A DNA stretch of 64,000 nt, from assembly GCF_000963005.1 (NCBI RefSeq), contig NZ_JZHZ01000007.1, positions 1,073,360-1,137,359 of the forward strand, written 5' to 3'. A program made the position numbers and the translations under genes. Of the stretch, positions 9,516 to 20,595 are shown in pieces. This stretch comes from Xanthomonas sp. GPE 39 (lineage in GTDB: Bacteria > Pseudomonadota > Gammaproteobacteria > Xanthomonadales > Xanthomonadaceae). A model generated the notes under the pieces. It was given only the letters and a program-made list of their open reading frames with translations, made no database searches and had not been told where the DNA came from. Position 1 is the first letter of the stretch. Every line of letters starts with the position of its first letter.

Positions 9516-11761
9516 GCGCGCAACCCAACAATCCCGGCGCAACTCCGGCAGTGGTGCCGGAAGGGCACGTCACCGTCGAGATCGACGGCCAGTCCTTGGT
9601 CGTGCCGAAAGGCGCGATGATCATCCAGGCTGCCGACAAAGCCGGCATCCCGATTCCGCGTTTCTGCTACCACGAGAAGTTGCCGATTGCGGCTAATTGC
9701 CGCATGTGCCTGGTCGACGTGGAGAAGTCGCCCAAGCCGTCGCCGGCCTGCGCCACGCCGGTGATGGACGGCATGAAAGTGCAAACGCGCAGCGACAAGG
9801 CGCTGAAGTACCAGCGCAGCGTCATGGAATTTCTGCTGATCAACCACCCGTTGGATTGCCCGATTTGCGATCAGGGCGGGGAGTGCGAGTTACAGGACGT
9901 GTCGCTGGGCTATGGCCGTTCGGTCAGCCGTTTCAACGAGCGCAAGCGCGTGGTCGCCGACGAGGACATCGGTCCGTTGGTCGCCACCGAGATGACCCGC
10001 TGCATTCAGTGCACCCGTTGCGTGCGCTTCACCGCTGACATCGCCGGCACCTACGAGTTGGGTGGCATGTACCGTGGCGAAAACCTGCAGATCGGCACCT
10101 ACGACGGCAAGCCGTTGACCACCGAGCTGTCCGGTAACGTCATCGATGTGTGCCCGGTTGGCGCGCTCACCAACAAGGTGTTCCAGTTCCGTGCCCGCCC
10201 GTGGGAGCTCACCGCGCGCGAGTCGCTGGGCTACCACGACGCGATGGGCTCCAATCTGTTCCTGCATGTGCGTCGCGGCGAAGTGCTGCGCACCGTGCCG
10301 CGCGATAACGAGGCGGTCAACGAGTGCTGGCTGTCCGACCGCGACCGTTATTCGCACCAGGGTCTGTACGCCGAGGACCGCGCACTGCGGCCGTTGCGCA
10401 AGGTCGATGGGCAGTGGCGCGAAGTGTCGTGGGCCGAAGGGCTTGCCGCCGCTGGCGAAATTCTCAAGGCCAACCGTGGCGATGCGCTGGGTGTGCTGGC
10501 GCATCCGTCCACCTCTAACGAAGAAGGCGCGCTGCTGGCACGCTTGGCCGATGGCCTGGACAGCGGCAATCTCGATCACCGGGTGTACAACCGCGACTTC
10601 TCCGATGCCGCGCTCGCCGAACCGTTCGCGCTGCCGCTGGCGCAGATCGAACAGGCCGACGTGGTGGTGATCCTGGGCAGCAATTTGCGCCATGAACTGC
10701 CGCTGCTGCAAGCCCGCATCCGCAAGGCGCAGATGCAGCGCCACACCCAGGTGTATGCGATCAATCCGGTCGACTTCGAGTTTACTTTCAACCTGACGGA
10801 TCGCCAGATCGTGGCGCCGTCGCGCTTTGCCGAGGTGCTGGCCGATGGCGCGTTGCGTCAGGTCACACAGGCCGCCGCCCGCGCGGTGCTGATCGTCGGT
10901 GCGTTGGCCGAGAACCATCCGCAGGCTGCGGCAGTGCGTGCCGCTGCGCGTGACTTCGCCGCTGCCACCGGTGCTGCGTTGTGTCGTATTCCGCAGGGCG
11001 CCAATGCGCTCGGTCTGGCGCGTTACGGTGTGCTGCCGCGTGCGCGCAACGTCGCGGCGATGCTTGAGCAGCCGCGCAGCGCGTATGTGCTGTATGGCCT
11101 GGAGCCAGGCTTGGACTTCGCCGACGCGGCGGCGGCGCGTCGCGCGCTGGCCGGCGCCAAGGTGGTCGCTTTCAGTCACTTCGCCTGTGCCTCCACCCGC
11201 GATGTGGCCGACGTGATCCTGCCAATTGGCGCGCTGCCGGAGATTGAAGCAACGCTGACCAACCTCGATGGCGACGACCAGCGCACCCGCGCTGGCGGCA
11301 AATTGCCAGGCGAGGCCCGCGAAGGCTGGCGTGTACTGCGTGCGCTCGGTGGCGAGTTGGGCCTGCCCGGTTTCGCATTCACCGATCTGGCTGGTTTGCG
11401 CGATAGCTTGCAGCCGCGTGAGGTTGCCGCGTCGACCTCGCCGCAACCGTTACTGCAGGACGATGGCCTGGAACTGGCGGCGAGTCCGGCGATCTATCGC
11501 ACCGATGCGGTGGTGCGTCGTGCGCAGGCATTGCAGCAGCATCCGCTCAATCGCGCGCCCAGCGTGACCCTGCATCCGCAGGACGCGACGCGGCTCGGTC
11601 TGCACGCGGGGCAGATGGTCAAGGTCGGCACTGCGGCGGGTAGCGCCACCTTGCCGCTGGAAACGGATCAGCGGGTCGCGCCGGGCGCGGCCTGGATCGA
11701 AACGGGCCACGGCGCGACCGCGCCGCTGGGTGCCGGTCGGGTGACGGTGGTGGCCGCATGA
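9512..11761 (+). CDS. nuoG: NADH-quinone oxidoreductase subunit G
   Basis: Largest peripheral subunit, 749 residues, shorter than the E. coli protein (about 900). The N-terminal ferredoxin part holds ligands for N1b ([19 protein letters not shown]), for N5 ([14 protein letters not shown]) and for N4 ([10 protein letters not shown], then DVCPVGAL). The C-terminal half is molybdopterin-oxidoreductase-like without a catalytic role. ATG 9512 overlaps the nuoF stop; the upstream in-frame stretch lies over nuoF. Confidence 0.96.
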   Translation: MSAQPNNPGATPAVVPEGHVTVEIDGQSLVVPKGAMIIQAADKAGIPIPRFCYHEKLPIAANCRMCLVDVEKSPKPSPACATPVMDGMKVQTRSDKALKYQRSVMEFLLINHPLDCPICDQGGECELQDVSLGYGRSVSRFNERKRVVADEDIGPLVATEMTRCIQCTRCVRFTADIAGTYELGGMYRGENLQIGTYDGKPLTTELSGNVIDVCPVGALTNKVFQFRARPWELTARESLGYHDAMGSNLFLHVRRGEVLRTVPRDNEAVNECWLSDRDRYSHQGLYAEDRALRPLRKVDGQWREVSWAEGLAAAGEILKANRGDALGVLAHPSTSNEEGALLARLADGLDSGNLDHRVYNRDFSDAALAEPFALPLAQIEQADVVVILGSNLRHELPLLQARIRKAQMQRHTQVYAINPVDFEFTFNLTDRQIVAPSRFAEVLADGALRQVTQAAARAVLIVGALAENHPQAAAVRAAARDFAAATGAALCRIPQGANALGLARYGVLPRARNVAAMLEQPRSAYVLYGLEPGLDFADAAAARRALAGAKVVAFSHFACASTRDVADVILPIGALPEIEATLTNLDGDDQRTRAGGKLPGEAREGWRVLRALGGELGLPGFAFTDLAGLRDSLQPREVAASTSPQPLLQDDGLELAASPAIYRTDAVVRRAQALQQHPLNRAPSVTLHPQDATRLGLHAGQMVKVGTAAGSATLPLETDQRVAPGAAWIETGHGATAPLGAGRVTVVAA

Positions 11762-12849
11762 ACGAGATGCTGTTGAACGTGGTCGACCCGCTGCATCAGT
11801 GGTTCCTCGGCCTGGGCGCCCTCGGCGTGGTGCTGTGGATCGTGCTGAAAATCCTGCTGATCGCCGTGCCGGTGATTACGGCGGTGGCGTTCTACGTGGT
11901 TTGGGAGCGCAAGCTGATCGGCTGGATGCACGTGCGCCACGGGCCGATGTACGTGGGCATGGGCATCTTCCAGGCCTTTGCCGACGTGTTCAAACTGCTG
12001 TTCAAGGAAATCATCCAGCCCAGCAGTTCGCACAAGGCGATGTTCGTGATCGCGCCGCTGATTACCCTGGCGCCGGCATTCGCGGCCTGGGCGGTGGTGC
12101 CGTTCGACGCCAAGCTGGTGTTGTCCAACGCCAATGCCGGCTTGTTGTATCTGTTGGCGATGACCTCGCTGGGCGTGTACGGCATCATCCTGGCCGGCTG
12201 GGCTTCCAACTCCAAGTACGCGTTCCTCGGTGCGATGCGCTCGGCGGCACAGGTGGTCAGCTACGAGATCGCGATGGGGTTCGCCCTGGTCGGCGTGATG
12301 ATCGCCGCCGGCAGCTTGAATCTCAGCACGATCGTGCAGGCGCAGGTGGGTAATTCCGGCTTCTTCGACTGGTTCCTGATCCCGCTGTTCCCGCTATTCA
12401 TCGTGTACTGGGTGTCCGGCGTGGCCGAAACCAACCGCGCGCCGTTCGACGTGGTCGAGGGCGAGTCGGAAATCGTCGCCGGCCACATGGTCGAATACTC
12501 CGGCGGTGCGTTCGCGCTGTTCTTCCTGGCCGAATACGCCAACATGATCCTGGTCAGCTTCCTGGTCTCGATCTTCTTCCTGGGCGGCTGGCTGAGCCCG
12601 ATCCAGGGTTGGGTGCAGGCCGATATCTCGCCGTGGATCGACTGGATCTGGAAGGGCGGCTGGCCCTGGCTGTTGGGCAAGGTGCTGTTCTTCGCCAGCG
12701 CGTATATCTGGTTCCGCGCCAGCTTCCCGCGTTATCGCTACGATCAGATCATGCGCCTGGGTTGGAAGGTGTTCATCCCGTTGACGATCGTGTGGATCGC
12801 GGTGACGGCATTGATGGTGTTCTACGGCGTGATCCACAAGGGCGTGTAA
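11758..12849 (+). CDS. nuoH: NADH-quinone oxidoreductase subunit H
   Basis: Membrane subunit at the junction with the peripheral arm, 363 residues, about eight hydrophobic segments. [31 protein letters not shown] and the [19 protein letters not shown] stretch are conserved and line the quinone chamber. Overlaps the nuoG stop (ATGA). Confidence 0.97.
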   Translation: MNEMLLNVVDPLHQWFLGLGALGVVLWIVLKILLIAVPVITAVAFYVVWERKLIGWMHVRHGPMYVGMGIFQAFADVFKLLFKEIIQPSSSHKAMFVIAPLITLAPAFAAWAVVPFDAKLVLSNANAGLLYLLAMTSLGVYGIILAGWASNSKYAFLGAMRSAAQVVSYEIAMGFALVGVMIAAGSLNLSTIVQAQVGNSGFFDWFLIPLFPLFIVYWVSGVAETNRAPFDVVEGESEIVAGHMVEYSGGAFALFFLAEYANMILVSFLVSIFFLGGWLSPIQGWVQADISPWIDWIWKGGWPWLLGKVLFFASAYIWFRASFPRYRYDQIMRLGWKVFIPLTIVWIAVTALMVFYGVIHKGV

Positions 12850-12852
12850 GCG

Positions 12853-13341
12853 ATGAATAAAATCACCCATTACTTCAAGAGCCTGCTCCTGCTGGAATTA
12901 CTCGGCGGCCTGTGGCTGACCTTGAAGTACACGTTCCGTCCCAAGTACACCGTGCTGTACCCGATGGAAAAATTCCCGCAGTCGCCGCGCTTCCGTGGCC
13001 TGCATGCGCTGCGCCGTTATCCCAACGGCGAGGAGCGCTGCATCGCCTGCAAACTGTGCGAAGCGGTGTGCCCGGCGCTGGCGATCACCATCGACTCGAC
13101 CAAGCGCGAGGACGGCACCCGCCGCACCACCCGCTACGATATCGACCTGTTCAAGTGCATCTACTGCGGCTTCTGCGAGGAAAGCTGCCCGGTGGATTCG
13201 ATCGTGGAGACCCAGGTGCTGGAATACCACTTCGAAAAGCGCGGCGAGAACATCGTCACCAAGCCGCAGTTGCTGGCCATCGGAGACCGGCTTGAGGCCG
13301 AGATCGCCGAGCGCCGCGCCGCCGACGCTCCTTTCCGCTGA
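12853..13341 (+). CDS. nuoI: NADH-quinone oxidoreductase subunit I
   Basis: Ferredoxin-like subunit with clusters N6a and N6b, 162 residues. Two CxxCxxCxxxC motifs are seen: [12 protein letters not shown] and [12 protein letters not shown]. It starts three bases after nuoH, in the order expected for complex I operons. Confidence 0.98.
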   Translation: MNKITHYFKSLLLLELLGGLWLTLKYTFRPKYTVLYPMEKFPQSPRFRGLHALRRYPNGEERCIACKLCEAVCPALAITIDSTKREDGTRRTTRYDIDLFKCIYCGFCEESCPVDSIVETQVLEYHFEKRGENIVTKPQLLAIGDRLEAEIAERRAADAPFR

Positions 13342-13350
13342 GGTTCCGAC

Positions 13351-14001
13351 ATGGATTGGGTCAATATCGCTTTCTGGATCTTCGCCACCATCGCCGCGGT
13401 TGCCGCTGGCGCGGTGATCAGCGTGCGCAACCCCGTGTATGCGGTGCTGTGTCTGATCCTGACGTTCTTCTCCATCGCCTGCGTGTGGCTGCTGGTGGGC
13501 GCCGAGTTCCTCGGCGTGACTCTGGTGCTGGTCTATGTCGGCGCGGTGATGGTGCTGTTCCTGTTCGTGGTGATGATGCTCGACATCGACAGCGCCCGAT
13601 TGCGTGAGGGCTGGGTGCGCTACCTGCCGGTCGGGTTGGTGGTGGCGGTGGCGATGCTGGTGCAGATGGTCACGTTGATCGGGGTCAAGGCGCGCACCGC
13701 CGCGCCGTTCCCGGTCGGTAACGCCGCAGCGCAGGCCGCCGACACCTCGAACATCGCCTGGCTGGCCAAGACCTTGTTCACGCAGTTCCTGCTGCCGTTC
13801 GAGTTCGCCGCCATCATCCTGACCGTGGCGGTGGTCGCGGCGGTGATGCTGACCCTGCGCAAGCGCAGCGGCATCAAGACCCAGAACCCGGGCGAACAAT
13901 CCCGCGTCAAGGCCGGCGATCGTCTGCGCATGGTCAAGATGGATGCGGAAAAGCCCACGCTCCACACCCCGGCGGCGGCATCGCAGGAGGGCCAGCCATG
14001 A
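13351..14001 (+). CDS. nuoJ: NADH-quinone oxidoreductase subunit J
   Basis: Membrane subunit, 216 residues, with five hydrophobic segments and the family stretch [20 protein letters not shown]. The C-terminal 60 residues are hydrophilic. Its stop overlaps the nuoK start (ATGA). Confidence 0.95.
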   Translation: MDWVNIAFWIFATIAAVAAGAVISVRNPVYAVLCLILTFFSIACVWLLVGAEFLGVTLVLVYVGAVMVLFLFVVMMLDIDSARLREGWVRYLPVGLVVAVAMLVQMVTLIGVKARTAAPFPVGNAAAQAADTSNIAWLAKTLFTQFLLPFEFAAIILTVAVVAAVMLTLRKRSGIKTQNPGEQSRVKAGDRLRMVKMDAEKPTLHTPAAASQEGQP

Positions 14002-14303
14002 TCTCCCTAGGCCATTTGCTGGCGCTTGGCGCGGTGCTGTTCTGCATCAGCCTGGCTGGCATCTTCCTCAATCGCAAGAACGTCATCGTGCTGCTGATGT
14101 CGATCGAATTGATGCTGTTGTCGGTCAACATCAACTTCGTCGCGTTCTCGCGCGAACTCGGCGACGCTGCCGGCCAGTTGTTCGTGTTCTTCATCCTGAC
14201 CGTGGCCGCGGCCGAAGCCGCCATCGGCCTCGCGATCCTGGTGACGTTGTTCCGTACCCGCCACACGATCAACGTGGCCGAAGTCGATTCGCTCAAGGGC
14301 TGA
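13998..14303 (+). CDS. nuoK: NADH-quinone oxidoreductase subunit K
   Basis: Small membrane subunit, 101 residues, three transmembrane helices. The helix-2 motif [19 protein letters not shown] contains the buried Glu of the proton path, and [11 protein letters not shown] the second one. ATG 13998 overlaps nuoJ. Confidence 0.97.
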   Translation: MISLGHLLALGAVLFCISLAGIFLNRKNVIVLLMSIELMLLSVNINFVAFSRELGDAAGQLFVFFILTVAAAEAAIGLAILVTLFRTRHTINVAEVDSLKG

Positions 14304-14310
14304 CCCGCAG

Positions 14311-16461
14311 ATGGATATCACTCTCTCCAAGAGTCTGTTGATCGCAGTGGTGCTCGCACCGCTGGTCGGCAGCATCGTTGCCGGTCTGTTCGGCCGTCAG
14401 GTCGGGCGCAAGGGCGCTCAGGTCGCGACCATCCTCGGCGTGGCGGTCAGTTGTGCGCTGTCGTGCTGGACGTTGTATCAGTTGGTCGGGCAGGGCGCCG
14501 CGCCGTTCAATCAGAACCTCTACACCTTCTTCGAGGTCGGCCAGTATTCGGCGCATGTTGGCTTCATGGTCGACCGCCTGACTGCGATGATGATGGTGGT
14601 GGTGACCTTCGTCTCGCTGCTGGTGCATGTCTACACCATCGGCTACATGGCCGACGATCCGGGCTACCAGCGCTTCTTCAGCTACATCTCGTTGTTCACC
14701 TTCTCGATGCTGAGCCTGGTGATGAGCAACAACTTCCTACAGTTGTTCTTCGGCTGGGAAGCGGTGGGTCTGGTCTCGTATCTGTTGATCGGCTTCTGGT
14801 TCAAGCGCCCGACTGCGGTATTCGCCAACATGAAGGCGTTCCTGGTCAATCGCGTTGGCGACTTCGGCTTCATCCTCGGCATCGCAGGTGTGCTGTTGTG
14901 GTTCGGTAAGCTCGACTACGCCACTGTGTTCGCCAATGCCACCGCCGTCCTTGGCAGCGATGCCGCTGGCGGCATGGCCAATGTGCAACTGTTGCCGGGC
15001 CATCCCTGGAACGTGGCCACCATCATTTGCACCTGCCTGTTTATCGGTGCGATGGGCAAGTCGGCACAGGTGCCGTTGCACGTGTGGCTGCCCGACTCGA
15101 TGGAAGGTCCGACACCGATCTCGGCGTTGATCCACGCCGCGACCATGGTGACGGCTGGCATCTTCATGGTGGCGCGGATGTCGCCGTTGTTCGAACTGTC
15201 GCAGGCCGCGTTGAATTTCGTACTGTTCGTCGGTGCCACCACGGCGTTCTTCACCGGCCTGATCGGTATCGTGCAGAACGACATCAAGCGGGTGGTCGCC
15301 TATTCGACGCTGTCGCAATTGGGTTACATGACCGTGGCGCTCGGGGTATCGGCGTATTCGGCGGCGGTATTCCACTTGATGACCCATGCTTTCTTCAAGG
15401 CGCTGCTGTTCCTAGCCGCTGGCTCGGTGATCATCGGCATGCACCACGAGCAGGACATGCGCAAGATGGGCGGCCTGCGCAAGTACATGCCGATTACCTA
15501 CTGGACCAGCGTGATCGGCACCCTGGCCCTGGTCGGTACGCCGTTCTTCGCCGGCTTCTACTCCAAAGACACGATTATCGAAGCGGCCAAGCATCATGCC
15601 GAGGGTGCCCCGTTCTGGAGCATCGCCAGCTATGGTTATTGGGCCGTGCTCGGTGGCGTGTTGATTACCAGCTTCTATAGCTTCCGCCTGCTGTTCCTGA
15701 CCTTCCACGGCCAGGAGCGCTTCCGCGACGCGCATGCGGCACACGACGATCACGCCCATCACGGTAGCGCTCATGACGCGCATGCCCACGATGCGCACGA
15801 CGATCATGGGCATGGTCATCACGGCGCGCACGAGCCGCACGAGTCGCCGTGGGTGGTGACCTTGCCGTTGGTGTTGCTGGCGATCCCCTCGATCGCGATT
15901 GGCTTCCTCACTATCGGCCCGATGCTCTACGGCACCGACTGGGCGGGGCATCCTGCTGCGGAGGCGATCAAGGGTCAGGCGGTCAGCTTCTTCACCGGCA
16001 TTGTCGATTTCTATGATCCGGCGCGCGACACCATCGGCGCATTGGCCGAGGAATTTCATGGGCCGGTCGCTTCCGCGTTGCACGGACTGTTGCAGCCCCC
16101 GTTCTGGCTGACCTTGGCTGGCTTCGCTCTGGCTTGGTTCCTGTACCTGTGGAGGCCGGATCTGGCGGCAAAGGCGCGCAAGACCTTCGCGCTGCCGGTG
16201 CGGATCCTCGAGAACAAATACGGTTTCGACAAGCTCTGGATCGGCGGTTTCGCCGGTGGTGGTCTGCGCCTGGGCAAGCTGTCGCGCGCGGTCGATACCC
16301 ATGTCGTGGACGGCGTCATGGTCAACGGTTCGGCCCGCGTGGTCGACCTGGCGGCCAATCTGCTGCGTCGCACGCAGTCCGGTTTCCTCTATCACTATGC
16401 CTTCGCGATGATCATCGGTCTCATTGCCCTGTTGGGCGTGCTGATGCATTTCTGGCGTTGA
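14311..16461 (+). CDS. nuoL: NADH-quinone oxidoreductase subunit L
   Basis: Distal antiporter-like proton-pumping subunit, 716 residues, longer than usual (about 610-650). Conserved antiporter motifs include FFGWEAVGLVSYLLIGFW and LIHAATMVTAGIFM. At about residues 471-513 there is an unusual hydrophilic insert with 15 His and many Asp and Ala in 43 residues, between two hydrophobic segments. The long lateral helix and a final transmembrane segment follow. Seven bases separate it from nuoK. Confidence 0.96.
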   Translation: MDITLSKSLLIAVVLAPLVGSIVAGLFGRQVGRKGAQVATILGVAVSCALSCWTLYQLVGQGAAPFNQNLYTFFEVGQYSAHVGFMVDRLTAMMMVVVTFVSLLVHVYTIGYMADDPGYQRFFSYISLFTFSMLSLVMSNNFLQLFFGWEAVGLVSYLLIGFWFKRPTAVFANMKAFLVNRVGDFGFILGIAGVLLWFGKLDYATVFANATAVLGSDAAGGMANVQLLPGHPWNVATIICTCLFIGAMGKSAQVPLHVWLPDSMEGPTPISALIHAATMVTAGIFMVARMSPLFELSQAALNFVLFVGATTAFFTGLIGIVQNDIKRVVAYSTLSQLGYMTVALGVSAYSAAVFHLMTHAFFKALLFLAAGSVIIGMHHEQDMRKMGGLRKYMPITYWTSVIGTLALVGTPFFAGFYSKDTIIEAAKHHAEGAPFWSIASYGYWAVLGGVLITSFYSFRLLFLTFHGQERFRDAHAAHDDHAHHGSAHDAHAHDAHDDHGHGHHGAHEPHESPWVVTLPLVLLAIPSIAIGFLTIGPMLYGTDWAGHPAAEAIKGQAVSFFTGIVDFYDPARDTIGALAEEFHGPVASALHGLLQPPFWLTLAGFALAWFLYLWRPDLAAKARKTFALPVRILENKYGFDKLWIGGFAGGGLRLGKLSRAVDTHVVDGVMVNGSARVVDLAANLLRRTQSGFLYHYAFAMIIGLIALLGVLMHFWR

Positions 16462-16481
16462 CCTGTACGGAATAAGATCAC

Positions 16482-17984
16482 GTGTCGAACTGGCCTCTAC
16501 TCTCTCTCTTGATCTGGCTGCCGATCGTCGGTGGCGCGCTGGTCCTCGCCTTGCGTGATCCGCGTGCGGCACGCTGGGCGTCGCTGCTGGTGGCGCTGTT
16601 GACCTTCGCGCTCAGCGTTCCGCTGCTCACTGGCTTCGATTACGCCAGCGATGCGTTGCAGTTCGTCGAGACCCACGCTTGGATCCCGGCCTACAACATC
16701 GGCTACAACCTCGGCGCCGATGGCATCGCGGTGGCGTTGATCGTGCTGACCACGCTGGTCACGGTGTTGGCGCTGATCGGTGCCTGGACCTCGATCGACA
16801 AGCGGGTCAACCAGTACGTGGCCGCGTTCTTGATCTTGGAAGGCGTCACCGTCGGCATCTTCTCCGCCACCGACGCGATGCTGTTCTACGTGTTCTTCGA
16901 AGCGATGCTGATTCCGATGTTCCTGATCATCGGAATCTGGGGTGGTCCGCGTCGCATCTATGCGGCGGTCAAGTTCTTCCTCTATACCTTCCTCGGCTCG
17001 GTGCTGATGCTGGTCGGGTTGATCTACCTGTACCTGAAAGGCGGCAGCTTCCAGCTCGCCGACCTGTATCACCTGTCGCTGACGGCCAAGGAGCAGACCT
17101 GGCTGTTCTTCGCCTTCCTGATCGCGTTCGCGGTGAAGGTGCCGATGTTCCCGGTGCACACTTGGTTGCCGGATGCGCACGTCGAGGCACCGACCGCCGG
17201 TTCGGTGATCCTGGCGGCGATCGCGCTGAAGATCGGTGGCTACGGGTTCCTGCGCTTCAACCTGCCGATTCTGCCCGATGCCAGCAACGAGTGGTCGTGG
17301 CTGGTGATCGCGCTGTCGTTGATCGCGGTGATCTACGTCGGCCTGGTCGCCTTGGTCCAGGACGACATGAAGAAGCTGATCGCATATTCGTCGATCGCGC
17401 ACATGGGCTTCGTCACCCTCGGCGTGTTCGTTGCCTTCGCCCTGGTCGGATTCGGAAGCGTCGATGCCGCGCGGCTGGGCCTGCAGGGCGCGATGGTGCA
17501 GATGATCTCGCACGGTTTCGTGTCCGGCGCGATGTTCTCCTGCGTTGGTGTGCTGTACGACCGCATGCATACCCGGCGCATCGCCGATTACGGCGGCGTG
17601 GTCAACGTCATGCCATGGTTCGCGACGTTCGCCATGCTGTTCTTCATGGCCAACGCGGGCCTGCCGGGCACCAGCGGTTTCGTCGGCGAGTTCATGGTGA
17701 TCATGGCCAGCTTCCAGACGCATCCGCTGCTGGCCTTCGGCGCGGCGACCACCCTGGTGATCACCGCTGCTTACACTCTGTGGCTGTATCGCCGCGTGTT
17801 CTTTGGCGAAGTGGCCAACGCACACGTGGCCGAGTTGAAGGACATCAATGGCCGCGAGGCGTTGGTGCTGGGCGTGTTCGCGCTCGGCGTGCTCGCTCTT
17901 GGCCTGTATCCGAAGCCGTTGACCGACCTGATGGAGCCCTCGATCGCAAAGCTGGCGGCGCAGATTGCCACCAGCAAGCTGTAA
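16482..17984 (+). CDS. nuoM: NADH-quinone oxidoreductase subunit M
   Basis: Antiporter-like proton-pumping subunit, 500 residues, about 14 hydrophobic segments. FFEAMLIPMFLIIG holds the conserved helix-5 Glu, and VPMFPVHTWLPDAHVEAP is the family signature. The start codon is GTG at 16482, twenty bases after nuoL. Confidence 0.97.
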   Translation: MSNWPLLSLLIWLPIVGGALVLALRDPRAARWASLLVALLTFALSVPLLTGFDYASDALQFVETHAWIPAYNIGYNLGADGIAVALIVLTTLVTVLALIGAWTSIDKRVNQYVAAFLILEGVTVGIFSATDAMLFYVFFEAMLIPMFLIIGIWGGPRRIYAAVKFFLYTFLGSVLMLVGLIYLYLKGGSFQLADLYHLSLTAKEQTWLFFAFLIAFAVKVPMFPVHTWLPDAHVEAPTAGSVILAAIALKIGGYGFLRFNLPILPDASNEWSWLVIALSLIAVIYVGLVALVQDDMKKLIAYSSIAHMGFVTLGVFVAFALVGFGSVDAARLGLQGAMVQMISHGFVSGAMFSCVGVLYDRMHTRRIADYGGVVNVMPWFATFAMLFFMANAGLPGTSGFVGEFMVIMASFQTHPLLAFGAATTLVITAAYTLWLYRRVFFGEVANAHVAELKDINGREALVLGVFALGVLALGLYPKPLTDLMEPSIAKLAAQIATSKL

Positions 17985-18017
17985 GCGGCTGTCGAGCGTA
18001 TTGATTCCAGAGACTTG

Positions 18018-19496
18018 ATGATGACCACCCCTGCGCTGCTGCCCCTGACCACCATCGACCTGCCGCCCCTGCTCCCCGAGTTGGCGCTGACTGCTGGTGC
18101 CTTTGCTCTGCTGATGCTCGATTTGTTCATCAGCGAGCGCAACAAGGCCTGGACCCACATCGTCTCGGTGGCGATTCTGTTCGCGGTGTTCGCCATGCTG
18201 CTGGCCGGCGTTGGCGGGCAGGGCACGGTGTTCAACGGCATGTTCGTGCGCGATGCCGCTGCCGAGGTGATGAAGACGGTGATCGTCGGCCTCAGCGCGT
18301 TGACCTTGATCTACGGTTGGAGCTACCTGCGCGAGCGTAAGTTGTACCAGGGCGAGATCCCGGTGCTGGTGTTGTTCGCCACGGTTGGCATGATGATCTT
18401 GGTCTCGGCCGGTAGCCTGCTGATGGTCTACCTGGGGCTGGAGTTGCTGGCGCTGTGCTCTTATGCGCTGGTCGCCTCCAGTCGTGACAATGGCATGGCG
18501 GCCGAAGCGGCGATGAAGTACATCGTGCTTGGTTCGCTGGCTTCCGGCCTGCTGCTCTACGGCATGTCGCTGATCTACGGTGCGACCGGTACGCTGAGTC
18601 TGAGCGCCATCCATGATGCGATTGGCAGTGGTCACGAGCGCACTTTGCTGCTCACCGGTACGGTGTTCCTGATTGCCGGCATCGCCTTCAAGTTGGGCGC
18701 TGCGCCGTTCCACATGTGGCTGCCCGATGTGTACCAAGGTGCGCCCGCGCCGGTCGCGTTGTTCATCAGTTCCGCGTCGAAGGTCGCCGCATTCGGCATG
18801 GCGTACCGTTTGCTGGAAGTGGGCGTGGGTCCGCTGGCTTCGCAATGGCACTGGGTCATTGGTGGCTTGGCGGCGCTGTCGCTGGTGATCGGCAATTTGA
18901 TGGCGGTGGCGCAGAGCAACCTCAAGCGCATGCTGGCCTACTCCACGGTGTCGCATATTGGTTTCTTGCTGCTCGGTGTGGCCGGCGGTGGTGAGCGTGG
19001 TTATGCGGCGGCGTTGTTCTACGCGATCTGTTATGCGGTGATGTCCACCGCCGCGTTCGGCGCGATCATCGCGATGTCGCGCAAGGGCTTCGAGGCCGAG
19101 CGGATCGACGATTTCAAGGGGTTGAACGCGCGTAACCCGTGGATGGCGCTGCTAGTGTTGTGCATCATGGCCTCGCTGGCAGGCGTGCCGCCACTGCTGG
19201 GTTTCTGGGCCAAGATGGCCGTGCTGGGTGCGGTAGTTGCGGTACCCGACCAAACCCTGTGGTGGACCGGCCTGGCCGTGCTGTCAGTGCTGTGCGCGGT
19301 GATCGGCGCGTTTTACTACCTGCGCGTCATCAAGGTGATGTATTTCGACGAGCCAGTCGGCGCGCCGTTGCCGGCCAACGAGGATCGTGTGCTGGGAGTG
19401 ACGCTGTGCGTCAATGCGCTGGGCCTGTTGGCGTTCGGATTTGCGTGGAGCCCGTTGATGGCGTGGTGCCAGCGCGCTTTCGCGCACCTGGCCTGA
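18018..19496 (+). CDS. nuoN: NADH-quinone oxidoreductase subunit N
   Basis: Third antiporter-like subunit and last gene of the operon, 492 residues. The conserved YLGLELLALCSYALVAS and GAAPFHMWLPDVYQGAPAPV motifs are present. I take the first ATG (18018); a TTG three bases earlier and a second ATG at 18021 are alternatives that do not change the protein meaningfully. A hairpin terminator follows within 40 bases. Confidence 0.96.
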   Translation: MMTTPALLPLTTIDLPPLLPELALTAGAFALLMLDLFISERNKAWTHIVSVAILFAVFAMLLAGVGGQGTVFNGMFVRDAAAEVMKTVIVGLSALTLIYGWSYLRERKLYQGEIPVLVLFATVGMMILVSAGSLLMVYLGLELLALCSYALVASSRDNGMAAEAAMKYIVLGSLASGLLLYGMSLIYGATGTLSLSAIHDAIGSGHERTLLLTGTVFLIAGIAFKLGAAPFHMWLPDVYQGAPAPVALFISSASKVAAFGMAYRLLEVGVGPLASQWHWVIGGLAALSLVIGNLMAVAQSNLKRMLAYSTVSHIGFLLLGVAGGGERGYAAALFYAICYAVMSTAAFGAIIAMSRKGFEAERIDDFKGLNARNPWMALLVLCIMASLAGVPPLLGFWAKMAVLGAVVAVPDQTLWWTGLAVLSVLCAVIGAFYYLRVIKVMYFDEPVGAPLPANEDRVLGVTLCVNALGLLAFGFAWSPLMAWCQRAFAHLA

Positions 19497-19532
19497 GCCG
19501 GCCTGCCGCGCACGGTTTTCGAAATTGTTTGC

Positions 19533-19565
19533 GACGTCGCCGCCGAAAGGCGGCGTCGTTGTTTT
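19533..19565 (+). terminator. terminator after nuoN
   Basis: Inverted repeat CGCCGCC (19538-19544), GAAA tetraloop, GGCGGCG (19549-19555), followed by TCGTTGTTTT. Placed 42 bases after the nuoN stop, it marks the end of the nuo operon. Confidence 0.75.
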
Positions 19566-19707
19566 ATCCAGATGGCGATGTGACGCGATTGCGCTTGTGA
19601 TCGTAGGCCTTGGGTATGCGCCTTTCGATCAGATGGAATCTTGGTCACATCAAAATGCGATCAGGGCTTGCAAGTACGTCGCTAAGTCTTCATAATTCCG
19701 CTTCTGC

Positions 19708-19784
19708 TGCGGGGTGGAGCAGTCTGGCAGCTCGTCGGGCTCATAACCCGAAGGTCGCAGGTTCAAATCCTGCCCCCGCTACCA
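19708..19784 (+). tRNA. initiator tRNA-fMet, anticodon CAT
   Basis: A 77-base tRNA with a CTCATAA anticodon loop (CAT) flanked by three consecutive G:C pairs (GGG/CCC), the hallmark of initiator tRNAs. The acceptor stem GCGGGG/CCCCGC leaves position 1 (T) and position 72 (T) unpaired, the other initiator feature. The T-arm is GGTTCAAATCC, and CCA is encoded. It lies upstream of rimP-nusA-infB, as metY does in E. coli. Confidence 0.96.
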
Positions 19785-19989
19785 TATTTGTTTGCTGCAA
19801 CAACCAAGACATCGGTTGTTTGCAGGAGAGAAGTTTGGGCTTCGCGATGACGCATGTTCCCGTCGTCGCAACCGGAATCCAGCGTGACCGGAGTCGTACC
19901 GGATAAGGGGCCCAGCGGGCCCTTTGTCGTTTCCGGGGAGCGAGAACTGCGTTAAACCGATCCTTTTCCATTCTGATGCAAGGCAGGCT

Positions 19990-20595
19990 GTGAGCGACAA
20001 GGCGAACGAAATCGCGAATCTGCTGGGTCCGACCGTGGATGCATTGGGTCTGGAGCTGCTGGGCGCTGAGTATCTGCCAGCGTCCGGTGGCGCTACGTTG
20101 CGCCTGTATATCGACGTGCCGCTGGGTGAACAGCCCGAGCGCATGGTCAACATCGACGACTGCGAACGGGTCAGCCGTGAAGTGTCGGCGCAACTGGACG
20201 TGGAGGATCCCATCAGCGGTAATTACACGCTGGAGGTGTCTTCGCCGGGTGTGGATCGTCCGTTGTTCACCGCCGAGCAGTTCGCGCGGCATCGGGGCGA
20301 GTCGGCGAAAGTTGTGCTGAAACTGCCGCAGCAGGGTCGCAGGCGTCTGCAGGGCCGCATTCTGCAGGTCGAGGTGGACGCCGGTCGGATCGTGTTCGAG
20401 GTCGATGGCGCCGAGCTGGCGGTGGACTTCGACAATATCGACAAAGCGCGGATTCTGCCCGACTGGGCGGCGCTGGGTCTGGCGCCGACCAAGCCGGGCA
20501 AGGCGCCGAAGCCTGCCGGCAAAAACGCAAAATCCAATAAGAAACCATCCAACGAACCGGCGGCCGATACGGCTGCGCGCGGAGCGAAAGAATGA
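19990..20595 (+). CDS. rimP: ribosome maturation factor RimP
   Basis: Needed for 30S subunit maturation. The 201-residue protein has the N-terminal domain with [20 protein letters not shown] and [15 protein letters not shown], then [15 protein letters not shown] and a C-terminal SH3-like domain, ending in a Lys/Ala/Pro-rich tail. GTG 19990 gives the family start; a TTG-like start further upstream adds unrelated residues. The stop overlaps the nusA start (ATGA). Confidence 0.94.
   Translation: MSDKANEIANLLGPTVDALGLELLGAEYLPASGGATLRLYIDVPLGEQPERMVNIDDCERVSREVSAQLDVEDPISGNYTLEVSSPGVDRPLFTAEQFARHRGESAKVVLKLPQQGRRRLQGRILQVEVDAGRIVFEVDGAELAVDFDNIDKARILPDWAALGLAPTKPGKAPKPAGKNAKSNKKPSNEPAADTAARGAKE

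Noticed and set aside
16497..18956. 819-residue open frame on the minus strand opposite nuoM and nuoN
   Set aside because: The plus strand encodes clear complex I subunits with all motifs; the antisense frame is a by-product of high third-position GC and has only low-complexity Gln/His/Arg sequence.
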